Origin: Pseudanabaena frigida
GTDB lineage: Bacteria > Cyanobacteriota > Cyanobacteriia > Pseudanabaenales > Pseudanabaenaceae
Direction of reading: 5' to 3'
DNA length: 64,000 nt
Assembly (NCBI GenBank): GCA_003242085.1
Contig: QBML01000002.1
Coordinates: forward strand, 180,378-244,377
A program made the position numbers and the translations under genes. The notes beneath the pieces were generated by a model, which saw only the letters and a program-made list of their open reading frames with translations, was not told the DNA's origin and did not search any database. Positions 7,933 through 16,106 of the stretch are shown piece by piece; the first letter of the stretch is position 1, and every line of letters starts with the position of its first letter.

Positions 7933-8241
7933 TTGGCAAGGAGACGTAAGCGCAAGAGTAGACGTCGCCAAGAAGGGCGCAAAATCCTAGAACATATTCC
8001 TCAATTTAGTATCGATAGCGGCGAAGATAAGCCTGTGACGGCTGCACGTAAGTACATTCATACACATGGCATTCTTCCTCCAGCACTGTTGCTTGTACGA
8101 CGTAACGAACATACAACAGATCGATACTTCTGGGCAGAAAAAGGACTATTTGGAGCACAGTATGTTGAAGAAAATCACTTCTTGTTCCCTAGTCTGAAGC
8201 CACCAGAAGAAAGAGAAGTTGCACTTGCTGTATCTAGATAA
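7933..8241 (+). CDS. DUF3155 family conserved cyanobacterial protein
   Basis: A 102-residue protein of unknown function belonging to a family found in most cyanobacteria. It opens with a strongly basic stretch (ARRRKRKSRRRQEGRK) and continues with the conserved core EHIPQFSIDSGEDKPVTAA, RNEHTTDRYFWAEKG and LFGAQYVEENHF. I take TTG at 7933 as the start: family members begin with the basic stretch, a perfect AGGAGGT lies at 7920-7926 six bases upstream, and the promoter TATAAT at 7872 would start the transcript inside or after the alternative ATG at 7882. The basic N-terminus suggests nucleic-acid binding, but this is inference. It stands alone on its transcript. Confidence 0.85.
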   Translation: MARRRKRKSRRRQEGRKILEHIPQFSIDSGEDKPVTAARKYIHTHGILPPALLLVRRNEHTTDRYFWAEKGLFGAQYVEENHFLFPSLKPPEEREVALAVSR

Positions 8242-8531
8242 AATTTTATTAATTTACTAGAGCAATAAAAACCTCACTTTTAAGTCTGAGTCACCTTTTT
8301 TGACAGTCTACATCTAATCTTAAATACTTATGTACATTAGACGATGTGTTCATCGCAACAACTAATAGACATGCAAGTCAGATTATTTGTAGAAGAAATA
8401 CAATCTAATTTGATTTATTTCTATATTTTTGTCAAATACAATTGAAAATTTTGCGTTTTTTACGTGACCGCTAAGTGGGGATTTTGTTGATTAATACAGA
8501 TAATAACCGTTGAACTTTTTTATTACATCTT
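8242..8531. other. Long AT-rich non-coding stretch before a terminator
   Basis: No coding frame of note is visible on either strand between DUF3155 and the terminator at 8532. The stretch is AT-rich, with one GC-richer segment near 8463-8480 (CGTGACCGCTAAGTGGGG). A long 3' UTR or a small RNA ending at the terminator is possible. I could not match a known cyanobacterial RNA (no Yfr1-type CACUCCUCACAC motif seen). Confidence 0.3.
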
Positions 8532-8560
8532 CCAGAAGTGACATATCACTTCTGGTTTTT
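8532..8560 (+). terminator. Intrinsic terminator
   Basis: CCAGAAGTGA (8532-8541) pairs perfectly with TCACTTCTGG (8546-8555) across a four-base loop and is followed by TTTTT. It is a classical plus-strand terminator lying 290 bases after the DUF3155 stop, which implies a long 3' UTR or a separate short transcript. Confidence 0.7.
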
Positions 8561-8587
8561 ATTTAGATAGGTCAAGACTTTCATTAA

Positions 8588-8702
8588 TATAGCTACTGCT
8601 ATTCATGTTTGAACAAAAACAAAACCCAAAGAAGGATTGCATAGCAAAACGCCATAATCCTTCTTTGGGTTTTAAGTCCTGATAAATTTGGCGATCGCTA
8701 TA
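8588..8702. repeat. TATAGC-terminated palindromic element, 115 bp
   Basis: Begins TATAGC (8588-8593) and ends GCTATA (8697-8702). Inside are 18-base arms, AAAACCCAAAGAAGGATT at 8621-8638 and its complement at 8656-8673, with a 17-base loop. Flanks of the type GTTAGGACAAAA are shared with 15734, 18302 and 42593. It looks like a non-autonomous mobile element. Confidence 0.7.
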
Positions 8703-8720
8703 TGAATAGCAAGATCCAAA

Positions 8721-8754
8721 TAAAAAAGAGTGAACTGATGTTCACCCTTTTTTA
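8721..8754. terminator. Bidirectional hairpin, probable terminator of the minus-strand gene at 8829
   Basis: Arms of 15 bases (8721-8735 and 8740-8754, one non-Watson-Crick position) with a TGAT loop. A- and T-runs are built into the stem, so it can terminate in either direction. It lies 75 bases past the stop of the minus-strand gene. Confidence 0.6.
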
Positions 8755-8828
8755 CTTAGTAATTTTATTAATAATTAGTAGTTTTTCAATATTAAGCATA
8801 GGGCAAACCCTAAGAAGCAATCCTTAAA

Positions 8829-9041
8829 CTAAACGTTTACAACTTCATTGCTAATTGTTTTTTTCCATCCTCTTGGCAATTTCAAATCGTCAGGATCGAC
8901 ATAGTGACAAGCATAGTCATCTAAACAAATCAAGGCCCAACCATTGCCATCGATGTTAACAAGTTTATAAGAAGCCTCCAAAACAAAAAAGCCTTTGTGG
9001 TTGCGGGTGTCGGGCTTCACTCTTACGTTTTCTAAGATCAT
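8829..9041 (-). CDS. Conserved-looking small protein of unknown function
   Basis: A 70-residue soluble protein read from an ATG at 9041, with an AGGAAG ribosome site ten bases upstream. The sequence is mixed beta-like and rich in aromatic residues, with segments such as KGFFVLEASYKLV and GWALICLDDYACHYVDPDD and two cysteines. No membrane segment or signal is present. I do not recognise the family. It is a single-gene unit with its own terminator at 8721-8754. Confidence 0.65.
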   Translation of the reverse strand: MILENVRVKPDTRNHKGFFVLEASYKLVNIDGNGWALICLDDYACHYVDPDDLKLPRGWKKTISNEVVNV

Positions 9042-9275
9042 TTTTTTAACTTCCTTTTAAATAAAAAATTTGCAATCACTTGCAATTAAAAAATTAGTAA
9101 CTTTAGCTACTTATATTTAGGTAGCCTAACACCCTTGACAAAAAAACTGCGTTAAGTTTTTCTGACAAAATTGCTGTAGTTATGAAGTTATGTGAGCTTA
9201 GATAAAGTTATTGGTGATATAGAACAAACTGAGTTTAATAAATGTTAACGATAGCCAACAATTATCAGCTATATT

Positions 9276-9698
9276 TTAGCTTAGTACCCAATCTCTTACC
9301 TTTTCAAGCGCTTTCCAGTCTGGACGGCGACGTAATCCTTCTTCAAAATTCTCAACAATCTCGGGCTTAATATCTTTTAAAATCATGAGCCAATTTTGGG
9401 CAGCTTCGATTTGTTCGCGTACGCCTTTTTGCGACAGCTCTAACATGGCGATCGCCAGATTAATACGACCTTGAGGATCTTCAGGAGCAATTTTGACGGC
9501 TTTCTGGGCAGCTTTGACAGCGAGTTTAGCGTTATTGTCTAATAAATATAGCCAAGACAAACAAATCCAACCACTAGCAACTTTTGGCTGGCGATCGCAC
9601 ACTTTCTCAAACACAGGAATTAATTCCGCCGCAGATTCACCTTTTTTGTAGCGTTCTAGACCTTGAGTGAATAAATCTTCTGCAATTTCTGTATTCAT
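9276..9698 (-). CDS. Small TPR protein
   Basis: A 140-residue soluble tetratricopeptide-repeat protein. At least two TPR units can be seen, ending in motifs such as ASGWICLSWLYLLDNNAKLAV and APEDPQGRINLAIAML, followed by a helical C-terminal cap with RRRPDW. TPRs bind protein partners; none is identified here. The ATG at 9698 (MNTEIAEDLF) is preferred over a TTG twelve bases upstream. It is transcribed away from the glycosyltransferase at 9851, so the two share a 152-bp intergenic region that should hold both promoters. Confidence 0.75.
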   Translation of the reverse strand: MNTEIAEDLFTQGLERYKKGESAAELIPVFEKVCDRQPKVASGWICLSWLYLLDNNAKLAVKAAQKAVKIAPEDPQGRINLAIAMLELSQKGVREQIEAAQNWLMILKDIKPEIVENFEEGLRRRPDWKALEKVRDWVLS

Positions 9699-9850
9699 CG
9701 AACGAATCAAAACTCCAAAGCCATATTTTTTGCCTTAGTGATATTAGCATAAACTTCGATCGAAACCCATAAATAAGAACTGTGCTTTGCGCCATCTCTC
9801 ATTTAAAGTAAAAGGGGCACTTTAGCTAGTTTTACTTTCTGGCTTTAAAT

Positions 9851-10618
9851 ATGAATCAGCGTATATCCATTATCAATGTTGATATTGACTGCACCAGCTA
9901 TGAAGATACTTGCGATCGTATTGCCGCTTTTGCTCGCCAAGCTAAATCTTGCTACGTAGTAGCTGCGAATGTGCATGTGGTTATGACAGCTTTTTGGAAT
10001 CCTGCTTATCGCCAAGTGCTAGCGAATGCTGAAATTGTGACTCCCGATGGAATGCCGCTCGTATGGGGAATGAGATTGCTGGGCTCAAAGCAACAACAAC
10101 GGGTGTATGGGCCAGATCTGATGCTTAACTTATGCGATCGCGTAGCAAAGGAAAATCTTTCTATTTACCTATTTGGCGCAACTGTGAATACGTTGGACAA
10201 ATTAGAGCAAAACTTAAAAGCAAAATTTCCTAACTTAGCGATCGCTGGTAAACACGCTCCACCCTATCTAGATATTGATTCTCCAAAATTTGCATCGCAA
10301 TTATCAGAAGATATCCAACTTATGGCTAACTCTGGAGCAAAAATAGTATTTGTGGCACTTGGTTGTCCTAAGCAAGAGATTTGGATGAGTCGAGCTAGCG
10401 ATCAACTCTCAGTTGTAGCGATCGGTGTCGGTGCAGCTTTTGACTTTCATAGCGGACAGGTTTCTCAAGCACCACGTTGGATGATGGCAATTGGTTTGGA
10501 ATGGCTATATCGCTTTTGCCAAGAACCACTGCGGTTATGGCAGCGCTATTTAATTAATAATCCCTGCTTTGTCATTTTGTTTGGGATGCAGTACTTACGG
10601 CAACAGTTCAAAAAGTAG
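9851..10618 (+). CDS. WecG/TagA/CpsF family glycosyltransferase
   Basis: A 255-residue GT26-family transferase, of the group that adds N-acetylmannosamine-type sugars to a lipid-linked acceptor in capsule, enterobacterial common antigen or teichoic-acid synthesis. The conserved core is clear: VVAANVHVVMTA, EIVTPDGMPLVWG, RVYGPDLM and VALGCPKQEIWM, followed by GVGAAFDFHSG. The C-terminus is basic and aromatic, as in family members that sit on the membrane. The next gene on this strand is a polyprenyl-phosphate sugar transferase, so the two probably serve the same surface-polysaccharide pathway although 266 bases of repeats separate them. The exact sugar is not predictable. Confidence 0.88.
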   Translation: MNQRISIINVDIDCTSYEDTCDRIAAFARQAKSCYVVAANVHVVMTAFWNPAYRQVLANAEIVTPDGMPLVWGMRLLGSKQQQRVYGPDLMLNLCDRVAKENLSIYLFGATVNTLDKLEQNLKAKFPNLAIAGKHAPPYLDIDSPKFASQLSEDIQLMANSGAKIVFVALGCPKQEIWMSRASDQLSVVAIGVGAAFDFHSGQVSQAPRWMMAIGLEWLYRFCQEPLRLWQRYLINNPCFVILFGMQYLRQQFKK

Positions 10619-10647
10619 CAAGTAAACAAAGTGCATCCTCTAACTTT

Positions 10648-10791
10648 TATAGCGTTTTGCAAATGAGTGCATACCCATTTGCAAAACAAAAAACAATCAG
10701 AGTAAGAGTTGTGGTTTTCATTTTGCCTACGGCAAAATGAAAACCACAAATAAAGAAAGGTGGCGCTTCGCACCGCCTTTCTTTATTTGTG
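10648..10791. repeat. Compound element with three hairpins (TATAGC class)
   Basis: Begins TATAGC at 10648. Hairpin 1 (10654-10687) has 12-base arms GTTTTGCAAATG. Hairpin 2 (10710-10748) has 18-base arms around TAC. Hairpin 3 (10745-10791) has arms CACAAATAAAGAAAGG and an imperfect GC core. Hairpins 1 and 2 recur, with the same spacing and linker, at 58423-58527; hairpin 3 looks like a separate element fused onto the right end. Confidence 0.75.
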
Positions 10792-10884
10792 TCTAAACTG
10801 CTGGCAAAATTGGGCAAGATAATCAACAGGGATTAACGAAGTAAGTTGTGTAATGCAAAATCAGGGTAAGAGTAAAAGAGGGAT

Positions 10885-12339
10885 ATGAGAGTGAGTAGCG
10901 ATCGCAAACCAACCGAGAAGCCTGTCGAAAAGCGCGATCTTCGGGCTGGCAATCAGATTCCACAGTGGTCAATGGTTGAATTTAACTGGTTGCGAGCACT
11001 ATTACTCATTATCAGCGATATTTTAGGTCTGGGAATCGCTTGGAAGGTCTCATTAAGTTTTAATCAGGTTTTTTCGCCTTTACCACCAGAACTTAATTGG
11101 GGAGAATTTGCAGGATTAACAGGTTTATTTTGGGCATTTGCGGCGGTAATTATCACACTTTTTGCCTATCACAACTTTTATCGAGGGGAATCGCAATGGC
11201 GTAACTACGTAAAACAAGCTCAACTTATTAGCAGTGTTTACCTTTCGTCTTTGGTGGTCAGCTATTTTTACGATCCTAAGGTTGATGCTCCGCGATCGCT
11301 GTTTTTTCCTGTATGGATTGGTAGCGTAGCGATCGCGATCGGGCTACGATTGCTTTTAACACTGATATTTGACCAGTTTCCAATCGCTCAAACCCATACA
11401 CCTGCTTTCATCATTGCACCAAGCGATCGCATCTCATACTTAGCAAACATTGTCGAAAAGCGTACAGGTTATAAAGTTGTTGGTGTACTTACGTCATCAC
11501 TTGCTAATTCTTCACACTCTATGCAAGCAATTATTAACTCTGGTGCTAGAGAAGTAATAGCGGAAGGATTACCAGAAACCCAGCTTGCCTCTCAATTGTA
11601 TTGGCAACTTCGCAATGCGGGAATTGGTTTAAGGCTAGTTCCATCTAGCTTAATGCTACTCCATCGGCGTGGCACTCCAGAAATATTTGCATCAATCCCC
11701 ATGATTCGGATTGAGTCATCACTACTGGCTAATTGGGAATATATTTTTAAGCGTTGTTTAGACTTTATCGCGGCATTTGTGGGATTGATTGTGTTAGCAC
11801 CTGTATTTATTGCGATCGCCATCTCGATCAAAGCTAGTTCTAAAGGCAGCGTATTTTACACACAAGATCGGATTGGATTGCAAGGACAGGTATTCCGCAT
11901 GTGGAAGTTTCGAAGTATGTTTATGGATGCCGATCGTCGTCAGGTGGAACTCGAACATCTCAATAAAAGCGCGGATGGAGTAATGTTCAAAATCGAACGC
12001 GATCCGCGAATTATTCCAATTGGACATTTTTTGCGCTGTACTAGTCTTGATGAACTTCCACAGTTGTTTAATGTATTATTCGGACAAATGAGCCTCGTAG
12101 GTCCACGCCCTCTACCTGTCCGTGATGTGGCAAGATTCACAAACTGGCATCATACACGCCATTTAGTAATGCCAGGGATTACGGGTTTGTGGCAGATTTC
12201 TGGGCGATCGGATTTAGATACAATTGATGATGTCGCTAAATTGGATTTGTTCTATATAGATCGATGGTCATTGAACTTTGATTTGGAAATTATTATTGAA
12301 ACCATTCGGCTAGTTCTATTTGGGAAAGGTGCGTATTAA
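10885..12339 (+). CDS. Polyprenyl-phosphate sugar-1-phosphate transferase (WbaP/CpsE type)
   Basis: A 484-residue membrane enzyme that starts exopolysaccharide repeat-unit synthesis by moving a hexose-1-phosphate from a UDP-sugar to undecaprenyl phosphate. The N-terminal half has several membrane helices (beginning near residues 35-55) and a CoA-binding-like region with TGYKVVGVLTSS. The C-terminal bacterial sugar-transferase domain opens with a re-entrant helix KRCLDFIAAFVGL and continues with GSVFYTQDRIGLQG, MWKFRSM, CTSLDELPQLFNV and SLVGPRPLP. It probably works with the glycosyltransferase at 9851. Start at ATG 10885. Confidence 0.92.
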   Translation: MRVSSDRKPTEKPVEKRDLRAGNQIPQWSMVEFNWLRALLLIISDILGLGIAWKVSLSFNQVFSPLPPELNWGEFAGLTGLFWAFAAVIITLFAYHNFYRGESQWRNYVKQAQLISSVYLSSLVVSYFYDPKVDAPRSLFFPVWIGSVAIAIGLRLLLTLIFDQFPIAQTHTPAFIIAPSDRISYLANIVEKRTGYKVVGVLTSSLANSSHSMQAIINSGAREVIAEGLPETQLASQLYWQLRNAGIGLRLVPSSLMLLHRRGTPEIFASIPMIRIESSLLANWEYIFKRCLDFIAAFVGLIVLAPVFIAIAISIKASSKGSVFYTQDRIGLQGQVFRMWKFRSMFMDADRRQVELEHLNKSADGVMFKIERDPRIIPIGHFLRCTSLDELPQLFNVLFGQMSLVGPRPLPVRDVARFTNWHHTRHLVMPGITGLWQISGRSDLDTIDDVAKLDLFYIDRWSLNFDLEIIIETIRLVLFGKGAY

Positions 12340-12591
12340 GACTTACAAACAAAAATCTGTCGAAACCATCTTTTTTTGAGTTTTTAGAGCTAGGAAATAA
12401 GCTTTTGTTTGAGTTCTTCAGGATTCCTAAATCCAAAGTCAGATATATTGACCTGCGTAAACCTTATTATTTCATTTATTGATTGCTTTATCTAACAAGT
12501 TATGTGATATTTATCTTACACGATCACCTATGCTGTGAATCCTAAAATAATATACGGTTACATGGATTCTTGGGGCAAAGAGAAGAAATCA

Positions 12592-13731
12592 ATGATTAAT
12601 AAATCTTTTCCAGAAATTGTTTTAGATGACATAGAACGATTGATTGAAAATGGCATAGCAGAATCTAAGACAATAGAATATAAACGGGAACTACCCAACA
12701 ACTCTGACGAAGCCAAAAAAGAATTCTTGGCTGATGTATCTTCATTTGCAAATTCAGAAGGTGGAGATATCCTTTTCGGCATTGAAGCAGAAAATGGTAA
12801 TCCAACTAAATTATCTAATTTACATATAGCCGACAATGACAAGGCACGGCTTCAATATGAAAGTATAATAAGAGATGGAATTGCACCAAGAATAAAATTT
12901 GACATTAAAATAATTGATATTAATAATACTAAGGTTCTCTTAATCAGAATTTACAAGAGTTGGAATAAACCACATAGGGTTGAATATAAAAATACGCATA
13001 AATTTTATTCAAGACATTCTGCGGGTAAATATTTACTCGATATTGAGGATTTACGAAATGCATTTCTCTCATCTAATCAAATTACTGAAAAGATCCGAGC
13101 CTTTATCAACATTAGGAATCAGGCAATTTTAGATAATGAAGGAATACAACCCTTAGAGGGAAAAGGAAAGATTGCATTTTATATTATTCCAATAGACTCG
13201 CTTATTTCTGATCGACGTATCAACGTTTTTAATCTTAAAACCGACCTATTTCCGCCATACTGTAACAGATGGAACAGTAGAATAAATCTTGAAGGTTATG
13301 TAAATTATTCTAAGGGGAATGGGGGCTATTGCTATTCATATGTTCAGATATATAGAAGTGGAATCATTGAAGCTGTCTTTTCATTAAGTGAACGACAAGA
13401 TGGAAAGCAACTTATTCCAAGTAAAACATACGAAAAGGAAATCATTAATTCGACAAAGAAATACTTAGAAATATTGAAAAGCCTTGAGATATTTCCACCA
13501 ATAGTATTTGGATTATCATTTATAAATATACGTGGGTACAACTTAGGCGTAGATATAAATTCAGAAGACATAAGATATACCAAGGATATTCTTCATCTTC
13601 CAGAAACAATTATTAATGAGTATTCAGATGAAATAGATAGATTGCTTAGAGATACATTTGATTCTGTCTGGAATGCTTTTGGTTTTGAGAAATCATTTAA
13701 TTATGATGAAAATGGTAGATGGATTGAGTGA
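12592..13731 (+). CDS. AlbA_2 / Schlafen-like (divergent AAA-4) domain protein
   Basis: A 379-residue soluble protein. Residues about 8-125 fit the AlbA_2/Schlafen-type domain: LIENGIAESKTIEYKREL, then FLADVSSFANSEGGDILFGI and a beta region ending RHSAGKYLL. The C-terminal 230 residues contain repeated aromatic strands and are not recognised. Bacterial proteins with this domain occur as regulators and in anti-phage loci, but no partner gene is present here. The ATG at 12592 (MINKSFPEIV) has a purine-rich GAGAAG upstream and is preferred over ATG 12562 and GTG 12535. The gene is clearly more AT-rich than its neighbours and lacks HIP1 octamers, which points to horizontal acquisition. Confidence 0.75.
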   Translation: MINKSFPEIVLDDIERLIENGIAESKTIEYKRELPNNSDEAKKEFLADVSSFANSEGGDILFGIEAENGNPTKLSNLHIADNDKARLQYESIIRDGIAPRIKFDIKIIDINNTKVLLIRIYKSWNKPHRVEYKNTHKFYSRHSAGKYLLDIEDLRNAFLSSNQITEKIRAFINIRNQAILDNEGIQPLEGKGKIAFYIIPIDSLISDRRINVFNLKTDLFPPYCNRWNSRINLEGYVNYSKGNGGYCYSYVQIYRSGIIEAVFSLSERQDGKQLIPSKTYEKEIINSTKKYLEILKSLEIFPPIVFGLSFINIRGYNLGVDINSEDIRYTKDILHLPETIINEYSDEIDRLLRDTFDSVWNAFGFEKSFNYDENGRWIE

Positions 13732-14035
13732 TGATAAGCAAAACAATCCCTTAAATCTAACTTACCCTTTGGCACGATTTGTGAGTCTTCCTGTGCTCGT
13801 TCATGCACAAAACGCTTTAATTCGCCGCCATGCGTTAAGTATATATTTTGCTGCAAGCCCAACGAAATGTATTATGTACCATCTGAAATAACGTGGTTGT
13901 TGCAAATGCTTTGGTTTACGAAATATTTGGAGCAAAATTCGGTGCTTTTCTCATGAAGATAAATTGACAACCGAAAACTTTTAAAATGTTAGTAATTACT
14001 GAACGATAAAAAATGAAGAGAATACATAATACTCC
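13732..14035. other. Non-coding stretch with no convincing feature
   Basis: After the AlbA_2 gene the sequence shows only short open frames on both strands. One 29-codon plus-strand frame at 13868-13957 begins MYYVPSEITW and ends LFS, but has no ribosome site. This may be debris of an acquired gene. The promoter for 14176 should lie in the last part of the gap. Confidence 0.3.
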
Positions 14036-14078
14036 AAACAGGTTGAAAACTTTGCTTTACAGAGTTTTCAACCTGTTT
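14036..14078. terminator. Hairpin with 16-base arms
   Basis: AAACAGGTTGAAAACT (14036-14051) and its exact complement (14063-14078) flank an 11-base loop; ATTTTGAC follows. It may end transcription from the AlbA_2 side. Confidence 0.5.
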
Positions 14079-14175
14079 ATTTTGACATAGTGTTGCAAAA
14101 AACATAAATTATCGGAATTACATGACTATAATGCAAGAGTAAATCAACCTAAAACTCTTAACAGAGTTATTTAAA

Positions 14176-14469
14176 ATGAGCGAAGAACAAAAATCGGGAT
14201 TTGGTGGCTTTGTAAGTGGTTTACAGCAAAAGGCGGGAGAAGTAGCCGAAGGGATTAAAGAAAAGGCAGGAGAAGCGGCTGAAGGGATTAAAGAAAAAGC
14301 TGAAGGTGTTGTTGGCGAAGAAAATGTCAAAAAAGTTACTGATGTCTTAAATACAGATGTTGGTGCGATCGCCAAAGATTCTGCTGGCAAAGCAGTTGAC
14401 GCTCTAGAAAGTTTGACTGGTCGTGACATTGACGGTGATGGTGATATCGGTGGCAAGCCAAAAGCCTAA
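14176..14469 (+). CDS. Small repetitive hydrophilic protein (LEA/CsbD-like composition)
   Basis: A 97-residue hydrophilic protein with no Cys or Trp. Residues about 18-46 consist of tandem copies of an 11-residue unit of the form EGIKEKAGEAA, the heptad-like pattern of late-embryogenesis-abundant and other stress proteins. The C-terminus contains DIDGDGDIGG, which resembles a calcium-binding EF-hand or dockerin loop. I would expect an amphipathic helix that folds on membranes or on drying, but that is inference. Start at ATG 14176; purine-rich sequence upstream. The stop is 2 bases from a strong terminator. Confidence 0.7.
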   Translation: MSEEQKSGFGGFVSGLQQKAGEVAEGIKEKAGEAAEGIKEKAEGVVGEENVKKVTDVLNTDVGAIAKDSAGKAVDALESLTGRDIDGDGDIGGKPKA

Positions 14470-14471
14470 AT

Positions 14472-14514
14472 ATCACTAAAAAAGGCGGCGCAGAGCGCCG
14501 CCTTTTTTAGTGAT
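14472..14514. terminator. Bidirectional terminator between convergent genes
   Basis: Arms of 20 bases with an AGA loop (GGCGGCGCAGAGCGCCGCC) and built-in A and T runs. It begins 2 bases after the stop at 14469 and covers the stop codon of the minus-strand gene (14507-14509), so it serves both. It belongs to the same palindrome family. Confidence 0.85.
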
Positions 14515-15511
14515 TATGCACAGAGCCATCAGGCATAATTGTTCCAAACAGATTAGCCTCCGACAAACTGACTCCATTTAGATTTGCAAGTCTTAAATTG
14601 GCTTTCACTAAATTAGTACCAATTAGAAAAGCCGCATCTAGCTTCGCCGAAATTAGTTGTGCTCCAGTTAAAATTGCACCACTTAAATTGGCATTGCTAA
14701 GAACTGCGTCACTCAAAATAGAATCTTCTAAAATACTATTGCTCAAATCTGCATTATTCAGAATTGCATTACTGAGAACTGCACTCTTGAGATTGGCATA
14801 ACTTAAGTTGCAATTACTCAAATTAGCGTTACTCAGAATTGCATCAACTAAATTAGCGTGACTGAGATTAGATTGGCTGATAGCAGCATTACTTAAATCG
14901 CATTCTTGTAAATTAGCATTACTTAAATTTGTAGAGCTTAGTTTGGCATCTGATAGATTAGCATTGCTCAAATCGGCAAACTCTAAATTTGCTTTGGTGA
15001 GGTCACTACGACGCAAGTCGGCATTTGTCAGATTGGCATTACTCAAAATTGCATTACTCAGATTCGTCTCACTCAAATTGGCATTACCTAAATCACTCTC
15101 ATTCAAGTCAGCACCACTCAAATTCGCCCCATTAAAATACGCTGATGTTAGATCGGCTCCTTGTAAGTTTACTAAACTAAGATCGCACCTCTGCAAACAA
15201 GCTTCCCGCAAATGAGCATTACTTAAATAAGCACCACTTACTTCAGCATCTCTCAAATTTGCTTTATACAAATCTGCTTCGCGCAAGTTTGCTTTTACTA
15301 GATCGGAACTACTTAGATTTGCCCCTAGTAAATTCGCGTTACTAAGATTAGTCCAGCGGAGATTAACACCACTTAAATCTGCTTCACGAAGATTAGCCCT
15401 TCTCAGGTTTGTACCACTCAAGTTGGGAATTATCTCAGGATTCTCAAGTCGCCACCTGTTCCAACTAGCTACCCCTTGTTTCAATATTGCAAGATGCTCA
15501 GAGTTTGCCAT
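14507..15511 (-). CDS. Pentapeptide-repeat protein
   Basis: A 334-residue protein. After about 38 residues of the common cyanobacterial leader (MANSEHLAILKQGVASWNRW), almost the whole chain is uninterrupted A(D/N)LxX pentapeptides, over fifty units, which should form a right-handed quadrilateral beta-helix. Such proteins are often cytosolic and some mimic DNA or bind other proteins; no specific role can be stated. The ATG at 15511 has AGGAAGG upstream and matches the leader seen in relatives; a TTG at 15532 would add seven residues overlapping that ribosome site. Serine-rich repeats dominate, which is less usual than leucine/arginine-rich ones. Confidence 0.9.
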   Translation of the reverse strand: MANSEHLAILKQGVASWNRWRLENPEIIPNLSGTNLRRANLREADLSGVNLRWTNLSNANLLGANLSSSDLVKANLREADLYKANLRDAEVSGAYLSNAHLREACLQRCDLSLVNLQGADLTSAYFNGANLSGADLNESDLGNANLSETNLSNAILSNANLTNADLRRSDLTKANLEFADLSNANLSDAKLSSTNLSNANLQECDLSNAAISQSNLSHANLVDAILSNANLSNCNLSYANLKSAVLSNAILNNADLSNSILEDSILSDAVLSNANLSGAILTGAQLISAKLDAAFLIGTNLVKANLRLANLNGVSLSEANLFGTIMPDGSVHNH

Positions 15512-15733
15512 ATTTCCCTTCCTTTTATCCAACTATCTCTGAGTGCAGGTAATCCTCTGTAATTATTCAGAGGCGATACTACTAAAAAATTATTGACCTT
15601 TAGTTTGAGCGCAAAACACTATAGAAACAAGTTTATTTACACGCAACTTAGTCGGTATTTAGGTTTAACTCACTTCAGATGGCTTATATTCTTATTAATT
15701 GTCATTGAGCGAAACAAGAAAAAGTCGGTAATT

Positions 15734-15852
15734 TATAGCTGTCATCATTCAAGTTAGGGCAAAATCAAAACCCCAAAGAGAATGGCGATACAAAGTGCTG
15801 CCACTCTCTTTGGGGTTTTCAGCTCTGATATACTTGTTGGCAGCTAGCTATA
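15734..15852. repeat. TATAGC-terminated palindromic element, 119 bp
   Basis: TATAGC at 15734-15739 and GCTATA at 15847-15852. Inner arms of 20 bases (15767-15786 and 15800-15819, one mismatch), AAAACCCCAAAGAGAATGGC, with a 13-base loop. The left flank CAAGTTAGGGCAAAATC matches the copies at 8588 and 18302. Confidence 0.75.
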
Positions 15853-15917
15853 TGTTTAAGCTAAAACAATGGGACTTAGCTGCCTTATCTTTCTTTGTGT
15901 TCATTAGCTAGGCGCAA

Positions 15918-15994
15918 TTACAGCGATTTGCGCTCAAGCCCAAACCAAGAAAAATTTTAAAAGCATTGCTTCGCAATGCTTTTAAAATTTTTCT
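15918..15994. repeat. TTACAGC-class palindromic element, right end decayed
   Basis: TTACAGC at 15918 leads through GATTTGCGCTCAAGCCCAAA to a perfect hairpin 15948-15994 with a TTC loop (GCATTGCTTCGCAATGC). The right side keeps TGGTTCGTTTGA but lacks the expected terminal GCTGTAA. Together with the element at 15734 it fills most of the 595-base gap before the next gene. Confidence 0.7.
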
Positions 15995-16106
15995 CGTGGT
16001 TCGTTTGAATTTTTGTCAAGATTTAAATCGGATACTTGATGAGCCTGAATTTAGCACTTAGAAAGCATATATTCTAATGTGAAGTAGTAAAATTCTATTG
16101 CAAACT

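Noticed and set aside
10546..10773. Minus-strand frame of 75 codons after the WecG-type gene
   Set aside because: It overlaps the three-hairpin repeat and the 3' end of the glycosyltransferase; composition is that of translated repeat DNA.
13868..13957. 29-codon plus-strand frame beginning MYYVPSEITW
   Set aside because: No ribosome site, no recognisable family and too short to separate from chance; mentioned only as possible debris.
14507..15511. Dense short-period repeats on the plus strand that look at first like a CRISPR or satellite array
   Set aside because: The period is 15 bases and follows the pentapeptide code of the minus-strand protein; there are no constant repeats separated by unique spacers.
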